Assembly (NCBI RefSeq): GCF_001513955.1
Contig: NZ_KQ948146.1
Location: 1 to 64,000, forward strand
DNA: 64,000 nt
Direction: 5' to 3'
DNA from: Streptomyces pseudovenezuelae
GTDB lineage: Bacteria; Actinomycetota; Actinomycetes; Streptomycetales; Streptomycetaceae
Position 1 is the first letter of the stretch; each line of letters begins with the position of its first letter. The notes below the pieces were generated by a model. That model searched no databases, had not been told where the DNA came from, and saw only the letters and a program-made list of their open reading frames with translations. Positions 25,392 through 34,412 of this stretch are shown piece by piece. The translations under genes were made by a program, and so were the position numbers.

Positions 25392-25814
25392 CGCTCGTCC
25401 CTTCCCCCGCTGTGCGCCGCGGGCATGTCCGACCTGCTCGGGAGTCCGCACGCCTGGGGCGACGTCGATGATACTGGGGCGGGTCCGTGGGAAGACGAGC
25501 GCGTCGGCTGGCGGGGCGTTCCGTACGCGCACCCGTTACGGTGCCGGCCTCGCAGCGTGGCGTGCGCACGGCACACGGCACACGGCGCATGGCGCAGGGA
25601 GGAGCCGGACCGCGGTGCCGGGCGGTGTCGACGTGCGTGCGTCGGGGACAGGACGAGAAATCGCCGTACAGCGAGGGCCCGCGGGGCGGGCGGGGGTCCC
25701 GGGCCCGTGACGAACACGGCCGCGTCGGCGGCACCCCCGTGGGCATCACCGTCGCCGATTCGGCCGCCGGCTCCGACGTCCGCCCGCGGGGGCCTTCGTC
25801 CGTCGTACCCCCCG
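25392..25814. other. Gene-free stretch upstream of GntR gene
   Basis: 423 bases between the GntR start and the gabD stop. It holds a short degenerate CGGCACA-type repeat (about 25566-25592) and presumably the GntR promoter. No copy of the GntR operator, no RNA gene and no convincing coding frame were seen. Confidence 0.5.
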
Positions 25815-27254
25815 TCAGCTCACCGGGATCGCCAGGTACTGGTGCTCCAGGAACTCGTCGATCCCGACGCGGCCGCCCTCACGGCCCAGCCCCGACTGCT
25901 TGACGCCGCCGAAGGGCGCGGCCGGATTGGAGACGAGGCCCGTGTTGAGGCCGACCATGCCGACCTCCAGGCGCTCGCTGACCCGCAGGGCTCGGTCCAG
26001 GCCCTCGGTGAAGACGTACCCGACCAGGCCCCAGGGGGTGTCGTTGGCCCGGCGGACCACCTCGTCCTCGTCGTCGAAGGTGAGGATCGCGGCGACGGGG
26101 CCGAAGATCTCCGTGCCCATGAGGCGGCTCTCGGGCGACACATCGGCGAGCACGGTCGGCGGGTAGAAGCAGCCCGGACCCGCCGGTGTACGACCGCCGA
26201 CGAGGACACGTGCTCCACGCTCCACCGCGTCGGCGACCAGCGCCTCCACCTTGGCACGCCCCGTCCGGTCGATCAGCGGCCCGACATCGACGCCGTCCCG
26301 GGTGCCGGGACCCACGACGAGCGCGCCCATCCGCTCGGCCAGGCGCCGCCCGAACTCCCGCGCCACCGACCGGTGCACGAAGAAACGGTTGGCGGCCGTG
26401 CACGCCTCGCCCATGTTGCGCATCTTGGCGGCCATCGCCCCGTCCACCGCCTTGTCCAGGTCGGCGTCCTCGAAGACGACGAACGGCGCGTTGCCGCCCA
26501 GCTCCATCGAGGTCCGTACGACCGCGTCCGCGCTCTGGGCGAGCAGCAGCCGCCCCACGGCCGTGGACCCGGTGAAGGACAGCTTGCGGATCCGCCCGCC
26601 GCGCAGGAGCGGTTCGCACACCTCCCCCGCACGGGAGGTGGTGATGACGTTCAGCACGCCGTCCGGCAGCCCGGCCTCCTTGAGGATCGCGGCGAGAGCC
26701 AGACTGGAGAGCGGGGTCTGCGGAGCCGGCTTGAGCACCATCGTGCAGCCCGCCGCGACGGCCGGGCCGATCTTGCGGGTGCCCATGGCCAGCGGGAAGT
26801 TCCACGGGGTGATCAGCAGACAGGGACCGACCGGGCGGCGGGAGAGCAGCATGCGGTTGCGTCCGTCCGGCAGCGTGCCGTAGCCGCCGTCGACGCGGAC
26901 GGCCTCCTCGGAGAACCAGCGGAAGAACTCGGCCGCGTAGGCCACCTCTCCCCTGGCCTCGGCCAGCGGCTTGCCCATCTCGGAGGTCATCAGATGGGCG
27001 AGCTCGTCGGTACGCCCGATGACGATCTCGTAGGCGTGGCGCAGGATCTCGCTGCGCACCCGGGGTGCCGTACGGCCCCACTCCTGCTGGGCCTGGACGG
27101 CGGCTTCCTCGGCGAGCTTCGCGTCCTTGGGGCCGGCGTCGGCGACGTGGCACAGGATCTCGCCCGTGGCGGGGTCGTCGACGGGCATGGTGGCACCGTC
27201 CGCCGCGTCCGCCCAGGCGCCGCCGATGAACAACTGCGTGGGGGTGTCGGTCAT
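25815..27254 (-). CDS. gabD: Succinate-semialdehyde dehydrogenase
   Basis: A 479-residue aldehyde dehydrogenase, the usual length for NAD(P)-dependent succinate-semialdehyde dehydrogenases. Visible features: Rossmann segment FTGSTAVGRLLL, catalytic Glu in MELGGNAP, catalytic Cys in GEACTAANRF, and the C-terminal PFGGVKQSGLGREGG. It converts succinic semialdehyde to succinate, the second step of GABA degradation. CAGGAGAG lies before the ATG. It is 76 bases downstream of gabT in the same direction; together with the divergent PucR regulator this makes the gab assignment convincing. Confidence 0.9.
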   Translation of the reverse strand: MTDTPTQLFIGGAWADAADGATMPVDDPATGEILCHVADAGPKDAKLAEEAAVQAQQEWGRTAPRVRSEILRHAYEIVIGRTDELAHLMTSEMGKPLAEARGEVAYAAEFFRWFSEEAVRVDGGYGTLPDGRNRMLLSRRPVGPCLLITPWNFPLAMGTRKIGPAVAAGCTMVLKPAPQTPLSSLALAAILKEAGLPDGVLNVITTSRAGEVCEPLLRGGRIRKLSFTGSTAVGRLLLAQSADAVVRTSMELGGNAPFVVFEDADLDKAVDGAMAAKMRNMGEACTAANRFFVHRSVAREFGRRLAERMGALVVGPGTRDGVDVGPLIDRTGRAKVEALVADAVERGARVLVGGRTPAGPGCFYPPTVLADVSPESRLMGTEIFGPVAAILTFDDEDEVVRRANDTPWGLVGYVFTEGLDRALRVSERLEVGMVGLNTGLVSNPAAPFGGVKQSGLGREGGRVGIDEFLEHQYLAIPVS

Positions 27255-27330
27255 GAGCTCTCTCCTGGTTGATCGAGCCGATCGCGGCCGGGTCGGGCGA
27301 ACTCGTCCGGGAGGCGCGGGAGGGCGCCCG

Positions 27331-28599
27331 TCATCGCTGTGCTGTTCCCGAGGTACCGGCCTCGACCGCGGCCGCCCACGCCCGCAGGCCCTCGTCCACC
27401 GCGGTCTCGTCGATCACCAGGGCCGGGATCATCCGCACGACCTGGTTCCAGGCCCCGCACAGCAGCAGGAGCAGGCCCTCGTCGACGGCGGCACGCTGCA
27501 CGCGGGCGGCGGTCTCGGGGTCCGGACCACCGTCCTCGGTGACGAACTCGGTGGCGAGCATCAGTCCCAGGCCGCGTACGTCCCCGATGCCCGGCGTACG
27601 GCCGGCCACCGCCTCCAGGCCCTGGCGCAGCCGCTTGCCCATCGCCTCGGCGTTCTCGACGAGCTTCTCCTCGCGGACGACATCGAGGGTGGCGCAGGCC
27701 GCGGCGCAGGCCACGGCGTTGGCCCCGTACGTACCGCCCTGCGAGCCCGGCCATGCCCTGGCCATCAGGTCCTCGGACGCGGCGATGCCCGACAGCGGGA
27801 ACCCGCTGGCCAGACCCTTCGCGGTGACGAGGATGTCGGGAGTGACCCCGAAGTGGTCGTGGCCCCAGAAGCGACCGGTGCGGCCCACGCCGGTCTGCAC
27901 CTCGTCCAGGATCAGCAGGAATCCGTGACGGTCGGCGCGCTCGCGCAGGCCCTCCAGGAACGCGCGGGTGGCGGGCACGTAGCCGCCCTCGCCGAGCACC
28001 GGCTCGACGATGACCGCGGCCGTGTCGGCGGGCGAGGAGATCGTCTGGAGCGTGTAGTCGAGCTCCTGCAGCGCGAAGCGGGTCGCGGTCTCCTCATCCC
28101 AGCCGTAGCGGTAGGCCGAGGGGAAGGGCGTGACCACGACCCCGCTCATCAACGGCGAGAAGCCGGACCGGAAGCGGGTGCCCGAGGTCGTCATCGCGGC
28201 GGCGGCCACCGTACGACCGTGAAAGCCACCATGGCAGACCAGGATGTTCGGCCGGCCGGTGGCCTGGCGGGCCAGCCGCAGCGCCGCCTCCACCGCCTCG
28301 CTGCCGGAGTTGGTGAAGAACAGGCTGCCCAGACCGGCCGGCAGCACCTCGCCGAGCTTGTCGACGAGACGGCGCAGGGGCTGGTGCATGACGGTCGTGT
28401 ACTGGCCGTGGATGAGCGTGCCCACCTGCTCCTGCGCCGCCGCCACGACCTTGGGGTGACAGTGTCCGGTGCTGGTTACGCCGATGCCCGCGGTGAAGTC
28501 GAGGTAGCGGCGGCCGTCCTGGTCGAAGAGGTGGACGCCCTCGCCCCGGGCCGCCACCACGGGCGTGGCCTGGCGAAGGTGCGGCGACAGTGCGGTCAT
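27331..28599 (-). CDS. gabT: 4-aminobutyrate aminotransferase
   Basis: A 422-residue class-III PLP aminotransferase. Motifs: FTNSGSEAVEAALRLAR (phosphate-binding loop), the GFHGRT block, LILDEVQTGVGRTG with the PLP-ring Asp, and the Schiff-base Lys in TAKGLASGFPL. It moves the amino group of GABA to 2-oxoglutarate, feeding succinic semialdehyde to the adjacent gabD product. ATG 28599 is preceded by GGAGA; the frame extends further upstream without a better start. Related class-III enzymes could use other omega-amino acids, but the gabD partner favours GABA. Confidence 0.88.
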   Translation of the reverse strand: MTALSPHLRQATPVVAARGEGVHLFDQDGRRYLDFTAGIGVTSTGHCHPKVVAAAQEQVGTLIHGQYTTVMHQPLRRLVDKLGEVLPAGLGSLFFTNSGSEAVEAALRLARQATGRPNILVCHGGFHGRTVAAAAMTTSGTRFRSGFSPLMSGVVVTPFPSAYRYGWDEETATRFALQELDYTLQTISSPADTAAVIVEPVLGEGGYVPATRAFLEGLRERADRHGFLLILDEVQTGVGRTGRFWGHDHFGVTPDILVTAKGLASGFPLSGIAASEDLMARAWPGSQGGTYGANAVACAAACATLDVVREEKLVENAEAMGKRLRQGLEAVAGRTPGIGDVRGLGLMLATEFVTEDGGPDPETAARVQRAAVDEGLLLLLCGAWNQVVRMIPALVIDETAVDEGLRAWAAAVEAGTSGTAQR

Positions 28600-28839
28600 G
28601 TTCGTCTCCCGGCCTCGGAGTTCGGACTGCTGCGGTGTCCCGAGCATCTCCACCCACCAGGGGTGCGCCAACGTGCGATCTGTCCGGCCGGGCCGCCACA
28701 TCCGGACGTTGTGTCAGCCTCGTCGGGGGCACGCACCGGCGGCGGTCCCGCACGGACCGCTCTTGCGCAGGTCAGCGCCGCTTGTCACAGTGGCCGGGCA
28801 CGTCCGGGCGCGCCCGGGCACGGAGCCGTGTTCGCGCAG

Positions 28840-28881
28840 GGGATCCTGGAGACACCGTGAGGGATCCTGGAGACACCGTGA
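28840..28881 (+). repeat. Perfect 21-bp tandem duplication with RBS and start codon
   Basis: The 21 bases 28840-28860 are repeated exactly at 28861-28881. Each unit holds a GGAG ribosome site, ACACC spacer and GTG start (28857 and 28878). Because 21 is divisible by 3, both starts are in frame with the PucR protein, which differs by only seven N-terminal residues. Confidence 0.9.
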
Positions 28882-30503
28882 ACGACAACGAGCCGGCCGG
28901 CTGTGGGCCCGCCCGCGCGGTCACCGTCGCCGACGTCCTGGCCCTGCCCGTCCTGGCCGCCGGACACCCCCGGGTCGTCACGGGCGCGTCCCGACTGGAC
29001 CGGCCGGTCAGGTGGGTCCACATCACGGAACTGACCGACCCGGCGTCCTTCCTCAAGGGCGGCGAACTCGTCCTGACCACCGGAATGCCGCTCCCGGACG
29101 ACGCGCCCGGCGTGCGCCGGTACGTCGACGAGCTGGCCGGCATCGGCGCCGCGGCCCTGGTCATCGAACTCGTGCGTCGCTATCACCGCCCGCCGGACGC
29201 CCTCGTCGACGCCTGCCGGCTGCGTGGTCTCCCGCTGGTCACGCTCGCCAGGGACGTCAACTTCCTGGAGGTCACCCAGGTCGTGCACGCCCTCCTGCTC
29301 GGCAACCAGGCGGACGCGATGCGCCACACCCAGCGCATCCACGAGGTGTTCACCGCCCTGACCCTGCGCGGTGCCGGCGCGGAGGACGTGGTGCGCGCGG
29401 CGGCGGAGATGTGCGGCCGCACGGTCGTCCTGGAGAACCTGGTGCACCAGGCACTCGTCTGCGAGCCCTCCGGAGGAACGGTGGAGGAGGCGCTCACGGG
29501 CTGGGAACAGCGCTCCAGAGCCACCGGCGTCGACGACCGCGCGGCGACACGCGGCCCCGCGGGCTGGCTCACCGCGCCGGTCGAGTACCAGGGTGAGCGC
29601 TGGGGCCGGGTGGTCATGCTCCCGGCCCGCGCTGGCGGCCCCGCCTTCGGGCCCGAGGACGTCACGGTGCTGGAGCGGACCGCGATGGCGCTGACCGTCG
29701 CCCGCCTCATCCATGCCACCCCCTGGGAGCGCACCGCGCACCGCGACGCGCTGCGCGACCTGGTCGGCCGGCGCCACCGGTCCGCCGGCGACGCCCGTGC
29801 CCGCTGCGCCGCCCTCGGCCTGCCGACCGACCGGGGCCGGTTCGTGGCGACCCTGGTGGACCTCCGTACGGACAGCGGGGAGAGCGATCTCGAATCCCGC
29901 CTGGACCAGGAGCTCCGGACGGCAGGCATTCCCGCCCTCGTCGGCTCGCTGGCCCCCGGTCGCCTCGGCGTTCTGCTGGCGCCGCGCCCCTCCCAACCGT
30001 GGCGCCCGGTCGTCGATCGGCTGTGCGGCACCGCACTGGGCGTGGCCCCGCAGGCAGTGGTGACCGTCGGTTCGGAGGTCACGGATCTCTCCGAGGCCGC
30101 CCGCTCCTTCCACGAGGCGGCCCGCGTCGCCGAGGCCACCCCGACCGGCCAGCGGCTCCCCCCGGACAGGTCCTTCCACGAGCAGTCCGACATCGGCCTG
30201 CACCGCCTGCTGTACGCGCTGCGCGAGGACACCCGGATCCAGCAGTACGCCGAACAGCAGCTCGGGCGGCTCATCGATCACGACGCCCAGCACGGCACCG
30301 ATCTGCTGACGACCCTGCGCCACTACCTCGAAGCGGCCGGCAACAAGACCACCGCCGCGCGCCGGGGCGGCCTCTCCCGCGAAACCATGTACCAGCGCCT
30401 GCGCACCGTCGAGCGTCTCCTCGACCGCGACCTGGAGTCCGGCGCACAGCGCACCGAACTCCACACCGCCCTCACGGCACTCGATGTGCTGCGAGCCCAC
30501 TGA
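28878..30503 (+). CDS. PucR-family transcriptional regulator (GabR-type)
   Basis: A 541-residue regulator. The N-terminal PucR domain (about residues 10-130: VADVLALPVLAAG, WVHITELTDPASFLKGGELVLTTG) is followed by a GAF/diguanylate-cyclase-like middle region and a C-terminal HTH_30 domain (about 475-535: TLRHYLEAAGNKTTAARRGGLSRETMYQRL). It is divergent from gabT across 278 bases. PucR-type activators control gab genes in Corynebacterium, so control of gabTD by GABA or succinic semialdehyde is the likely role. The start is duplicated: GTG 28857 would add seven residues. Confidence 0.88.
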   Translation: MNDNEPAGCGPARAVTVADVLALPVLAAGHPRVVTGASRLDRPVRWVHITELTDPASFLKGGELVLTTGMPLPDDAPGVRRYVDELAGIGAAALVIELVRRYHRPPDALVDACRLRGLPLVTLARDVNFLEVTQVVHALLLGNQADAMRHTQRIHEVFTALTLRGAGAEDVVRAAAEMCGRTVVLENLVHQALVCEPSGGTVEEALTGWEQRSRATGVDDRAATRGPAGWLTAPVEYQGERWGRVVMLPARAGGPAFGPEDVTVLERTAMALTVARLIHATPWERTAHRDALRDLVGRRHRSAGDARARCAALGLPTDRGRFVATLVDLRTDSGESDLESRLDQELRTAGIPALVGSLAPGRLGVLLAPRPSQPWRPVVDRLCGTALGVAPQAVVTVGSEVTDLSEAARSFHEAARVAEATPTGQRLPPDRSFHEQSDIGLHRLLYALREDTRIQQYAEQQLGRLIDHDAQHGTDLLTTLRHYLEAAGNKTTAARRGGLSRETMYQRLRTVERLLDRDLESGAQRTELHTALTALDVLRAH

Positions 30504-30572
30504 GGGAACGGATGCGGGATCGGTGGCCGGCAGGCTGTCGGAATGGCGACGATGACCGTCGAAGCACGATCA

Positions 30573-30586
30573 TCGAAGCGCTTCGA
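30573..30586. promoter_or_regulatory. LacI-like palindrome, distal site
   Basis: TCGAAGCGCTTCGA, a perfect 14-bp palindrome with a central CG step typical of LacI-family operators. A half-site TCGAAGC is at 30559. It lies 167 bases upstream of the GH42 start, with the related site at 30695 allowing looping. Confidence 0.6.
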
Positions 30587-30694
30587 CGATGGCATCATCC
30601 TCGCCGGACTGTCAATAGCCCACAAGAAGAGGGCCCATTGCGGGTAGAGACCTTGTTCAACGCAAAAACTGTCCGTTAACTTGCGCCTGTAAGT

Positions 30695-30704
30695 GAAGCG
30701 CTTC
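30695..30704. promoter_or_regulatory. LacI-like palindrome at GH42 promoter
   Basis: GAAGCGCTTC, perfect 10 bp, flanked TG...GAC so that the right side extends the distal site's TCGA pattern. A weak -35 candidate TTGTTC (30653) and -10 candidate TAACTT (30677) lie upstream, placing this box near the transcription start, a repressor position. Confidence 0.6.
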
Positions 30705-30752
30705 GACAGTCGCAGCACGACTCGCCTCCGCTCCCGTACCCGAGGAACCGTC

Positions 30753-32738
30753 ATGACGACGCGCAGCATCACCGACCGCCTGGGCGGCCTGGCCTTCGGC
30801 GGGGACTACAACCCCGAGCAGTGGGACGAGCCGGTGTGGAAGGAGGACGACGACCTGATGCACAGGGCCCGGGTCAACCTGGCCACGGTCGGCGTCTTCT
30901 CCTGGGCACTGCTGGAACCCGAGGAGGGCCGCTACGACTTCGCCTGGCTGGACGCCCATCTGGAGCGCCTGCACGCGAACGGCGTGGCCGTCGACCTGGC
31001 CACCCCGACCGCCTCCCCGCCGCCCTGGTTCACCCTGGCCCACCCCGACGCGTCCACGGTCCGGCCCGACGGCACCCGTCTCGTCCACGGCAGCCGGGAC
31101 ACGTACTGCCTCACCGCACCCGCGTACCGCGAAGCGGCCCGCCGGATGGCCGGGGCACTCGCCGAACGCTACGGCGACCACCCCGCCCTCGCGCTGTGGC
31201 ACGTGCACAACGAGTACGCCACCCTGTGCTACTGCGACCACAGCGCCGCCTCCTTCCGGGTGTGGCTGCGCGCCCGCCACGGCACCCTGGACATCCTCAA
31301 CGAGGCCTGGGGGACGGCCTTCTGGAGCCAGCGCTACACCTCCTGGGAACAGGTCCTGCCGCCGCGAGCGACGAACTGGCACCGCAACCCCGGCCAGGAG
31401 CTGGACTTCCGCCGCTTCTGGGCCGACGAGGTCACCGCCGCCTACCGCGAGCAGCGGGACGCGATCCGCGCGCACAGCGACCGTCCGGTGACGACCAACC
31501 TGATGCTGCCCGCGTACCAGAACATCGACGTATGGGCTCTCGCCCGGGAACTCGACGTGGTCACCGTCGACCAGTACCCGAGCGCCCCCGGCGTGGACGC
31601 CGCCGCCGACGTCGCCTTCCACGCGGACCGTGCCCGCTCCCTGGGCGCCGGCCGTCCCTGGCTGCTGATGGAGCAGGGCACCAGCACCGTCTACGACGGT
31701 GACCGGGTCCTCGCCAAGGAGCCGGGGGACATCCTGCGTCACACCCTCGGCCACATCGCCCGCGGTTCGGAGGGCGCCCTCTTCTTCCAGTGGCGGCAGT
31801 CCCGGGCCGGCGCCGAGACCTGGCACTCGGCCATGGTCCCGCACGCGGGGCCGGACAGCCGGATCTTCCGCGAGGTCACGCGGACCGGGGAGGCGGTCGC
31901 CCGTCTCGGCGAGCTGGCGGGATCGACGGTGTCCGCACCGGTGGCCGTCCTCCACGACCCGGACGCCTGGTGGGCACTCGGCGTGGACGGACTGCCCACC
32001 GCGGACCTCGACTACCACGCGGCACTGGGCCGAGCGCACCGCGCGCTGTGGGACGCCGGCGTCACGGTCGACTTCGCCCACCCCGCACACGAGTTGAGCC
32101 GCTACCCGCTCGTCGTCGCACCGGCCCTGTTCCTCCTCTCCGACAAGGCGGCCGAGAACCTTCGCCGTTACGTCGCCGACGGCGGAACGCTTCTCGTCCA
32201 GCACGCGAGCGGCTACGTCGACGAGCGCCTGCACGCCCGCCTCGGCGGCTACCCGGCCGCTCCCCTGCGCGAGGCGCTGGGCATCCGCGTCGAGGAGTAC
32301 CGGCCGCTGCGGCGCGACGAGCGGATCACCCTGTCGGACGGAACCCGGGGCACCTCCTGGAGCGAGTCCCTTCGCACCGAGGGCGCCGAGACGCTGGCCG
32401 CCTACACCCACGGCATGCTCACCGGCGGTCCGGCACTGACCCGCCACCGCTTCGGCACCGGCCGGGGCTGGTACCTCTCGACCCGGCTCACCGACGCCGA
32501 CTACGCCGCCCTGGTCGCCCGGCTGCTCGACGAGGCGGGCGTGGGCCCCGAACTGCCGGGCCTGCCCCCGCGGGTCGAGGCCGTCACCCGGCACGCCCCG
32601 GACGGACGCCGCTGGCGCTTCCTGATCAACCACGGCGCCGAATCCGCGCCGCTGCCCGCATCGGCCCACGACCTGCTCACGGACGACACGGTGTCCGAAC
32701 TGCCGCCCGGCGGCTGCGCCGTGCTCCGTATCACCTGA
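30753..32738 (+). CDS. GH42 beta-galactosidase
   Basis: A 661-residue protein with the opening GGDYNPEQW and RVNLATVGVFSWALLEP, the standard GH42 N-terminus. The acid/base Glu is in LWHVHNEYA (about residue 153) and the nucleophile Glu in LLMEQGTS (about residue 308). A trimerisation domain and short C-terminal beta domain follow. There is no signal peptide, so it acts in the cytoplasm on imported galactosides or galacto-oligosaccharides (some relatives act on arabinosides). GAGGAA lies 5 bases before the ATG. First gene of a pair with the GH43 gene 74 bases downstream; LacI-type boxes precede it. Confidence 0.9.
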   Translation: MTTRSITDRLGGLAFGGDYNPEQWDEPVWKEDDDLMHRARVNLATVGVFSWALLEPEEGRYDFAWLDAHLERLHANGVAVDLATPTASPPPWFTLAHPDASTVRPDGTRLVHGSRDTYCLTAPAYREAARRMAGALAERYGDHPALALWHVHNEYATLCYCDHSAASFRVWLRARHGTLDILNEAWGTAFWSQRYTSWEQVLPPRATNWHRNPGQELDFRRFWADEVTAAYREQRDAIRAHSDRPVTTNLMLPAYQNIDVWALARELDVVTVDQYPSAPGVDAAADVAFHADRARSLGAGRPWLLMEQGTSTVYDGDRVLAKEPGDILRHTLGHIARGSEGALFFQWRQSRAGAETWHSAMVPHAGPDSRIFREVTRTGEAVARLGELAGSTVSAPVAVLHDPDAWWALGVDGLPTADLDYHAALGRAHRALWDAGVTVDFAHPAHELSRYPLVVAPALFLLSDKAAENLRRYVADGGTLLVQHASGYVDERLHARLGGYPAAPLREALGIRVEEYRPLRRDERITLSDGTRGTSWSESLRTEGAETLAAYTHGMLTGGPALTRHRFGTGRGWYLSTRLTDADYAALVARLLDEAGVGPELPGLPPRVEAVTRHAPDGRRWRFLINHGAESAPLPASAHDLLTDDTVSELPPGGCAVLRIT

Positions 32739-32812
32739 CCGCACGCCTGACCACCGGTCCGGGCCCCGGACCGCCCACACCCGCATCACCGATCTTCGAG
32801 AGGACCCATCAG

Positions 32813-34324
32813 GTGCCCCCTCCGCCCCAGCCCGACGCGCCCACCAACCCCGTGCTCCCCGGCTTCCACCCCGACCCCAGCGTCTGCCGCGTCGGCGACG
32901 ACTACTACCTGGCCTGCTCCAGCTTCGAGTACTTCCCGGGGGTGCCCCTCTTCCACAGTCGTGACCTGGTCCACTGGACGCAGATCGGCAACGCGCTGGA
33001 CCGGCCGGAGCAACTGCGACTGCCCGCCTCCATGCCGTCGTCGGGCGGGATCTACGCCCCCACCCTGCGCCACCACGACGACCGCTTCTGGCTGATCGTC
33101 ACCAACTGCAGCGAGGGCGGCGGCAACCTGATCGTCACGGCCACCGATCCCGCCGGACCGTGGTCGGACCCGGTCCGGGCCCCGGGAGTCCCCGGCATCG
33201 ATCCCGACCTCGCCTGGGACGAGGACGGCACCTGCTGGTGCACGGTCGCCGGGGTGTCCCAGGTCCGTATCGACCCGTCCACCGGGCAGACGTACGGGAC
33301 GCCGCACAGGCTCTGGTCCGGCGGGCCCGGCGCCAAGGCCCCGGAGGCGCCGCACCTCTACCGGATCGGGGCGTACTGGTACCTGCTCATCGCCGAGGGC
33401 GGCACCGAGCGAGGCCACGGCGTCTCCATCGCCCGCGGCCGCGAGCCCACCGGCCCGTTCGAGCCGTTCCCGGGCAACCCGATCCTCACCCATCGCGGCA
33501 CCGACCACCCGGTCCAGAACACCGGGCACGCCGATCTGGTCCAGAGCCCCGACGGCTCCTGGTGGATGGTGCTGCTCGGCGTCCGGCCGGGCGGCGGCAC
33601 GCCGGGCTGGCACGTGCTCGGCCGGGAGACCTTCCTCGCCCCCGTGACCTGGGCGGACGACTGGCCGGTGGTCGGCAAGGTCTCCCTGGACCTGCCCGAA
33701 CTCCCGTGGCCGCTCTCCCCCGGCCCCGCCGAGGAGCGCAGGGACGACTTCGAGCTCGCCGAACTGCGACCGTCCTGGATCTCGCTGCGCGACCGGACCG
33801 CCGCACACTGCACCACCAAGGAGCGTCCCGGCTGGCTGACGCTCCGCGCGCGGGGTGCCTCCCTCGACGAACCCGACGTGGTGTTCACCGGCCGGCGCCA
33901 GCAGCACCTGTCCTGCCGGGCCCGCACGCTGCTCGATCCCGCGGAGGGCAGCGGTGGCCTGGCCGTCCGGCTCGACGAGCGGCACCACTACGCGATCGAG
34001 GTGTCCGGCACACGCGTCCAGGTGATCGCGCGTGTCGGCTCCCTGCGCACCGTCGTCGCCGAACAGCCGGTTCCCGCAGGGCCGTTGGTCCTCGCCGTCA
34101 CGGTCACGGAACCGCCGGCTCCGCACGGGCCGTGCACGGGACCGGACGTCGTCTCGCTGGGCGTGGAGCAGCCCGACGGCACGTTCACGGTGCTCGCGGC
34201 CCTCGACGGCCGCTACCTGTCGACCGAGGTGGCCGGCGGCTTCACCGGTCGGGTCATCGGCATGTACGCCGCGGCAGGCACCGTCCACTTCGACTGGTTC
34301 GACTACGAGTCCCTGGACGGCTGA
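32813..34324 (+). CDS. GH43 beta-xylosidase/alpha-L-arabinofuranosidase
   Basis: A 503-residue cytoplasmic GH43 enzyme. The five-bladed propeller (about 1-310) has the catalytic-base Asp in NPVLPGFHPDPSVCRVGDDYY, the pKa-modulating Asp in PGIDPDLAWDED, and the acid Glu in GAKAPEAPHLYRIGAYWYL. A C-terminal concanavalin-like domain (about 320-500) is usual in the xylosidase subgroup. GTG 32813 is chosen because GAGAGG is 9 bases upstream and the product begins close to the NPV strand; no signal peptide. Likely co-transcribed with the GH42 gene to finish degradation of imported arabinogalacto- or xylo-oligosaccharides. Confidence 0.85.
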   Translation: MPPPPQPDAPTNPVLPGFHPDPSVCRVGDDYYLACSSFEYFPGVPLFHSRDLVHWTQIGNALDRPEQLRLPASMPSSGGIYAPTLRHHDDRFWLIVTNCSEGGGNLIVTATDPAGPWSDPVRAPGVPGIDPDLAWDEDGTCWCTVAGVSQVRIDPSTGQTYGTPHRLWSGGPGAKAPEAPHLYRIGAYWYLLIAEGGTERGHGVSIARGREPTGPFEPFPGNPILTHRGTDHPVQNTGHADLVQSPDGSWWMVLLGVRPGGGTPGWHVLGRETFLAPVTWADDWPVVGKVSLDLPELPWPLSPGPAEERRDDFELAELRPSWISLRDRTAAHCTTKERPGWLTLRARGASLDEPDVVFTGRRQQHLSCRARTLLDPAEGSGGLAVRLDERHHYAIEVSGTRVQVIARVGSLRTVVAEQPVPAGPLVLAVTVTEPPAPHGPCTGPDVVSLGVEQPDGTFTVLAALDGRYLSTEVAGGFTGRVIGMYAAAGTVHFDWFDYESLDG

Positions 34325-34341
34325 CCCCCCGGCCGGCTCCC

Positions 34342-34374
34342 GCCCCGGTCGCGCGCCTCCACGGCGACCGGGGC
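34342..34374. terminator. Hairpin between GH43 and GH27 genes
   Basis: Perfect 11-bp arms GCCCCGGTCGC (34342-34352) and GCGACCGGGGC (34364-34374) with an 11-base loop, 17 bases after the GH43 stop and before the convergent GH27 stop. Confidence 0.7.
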
Positions 34375-34412
34375 TTCTCCCCGTCCGGTGTGCGGGACCG
34401 GTACGGCACGCC

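Noticed and set aside
25566..25592. Short CGGCACA-type repeat considered as a CRISPR or iteron array
   Set aside because: Only two or three imperfect units with no spacer pattern and no cas gene or replication gene nearby.
31790..32812. 341-codon upstream extension of the GH43 gene at 32813
   Set aside because: It overlaps the end of the GH42 gene in another frame; GH43 proteins start near the NPVLPGFHPDP strand, just after GTG 32813.
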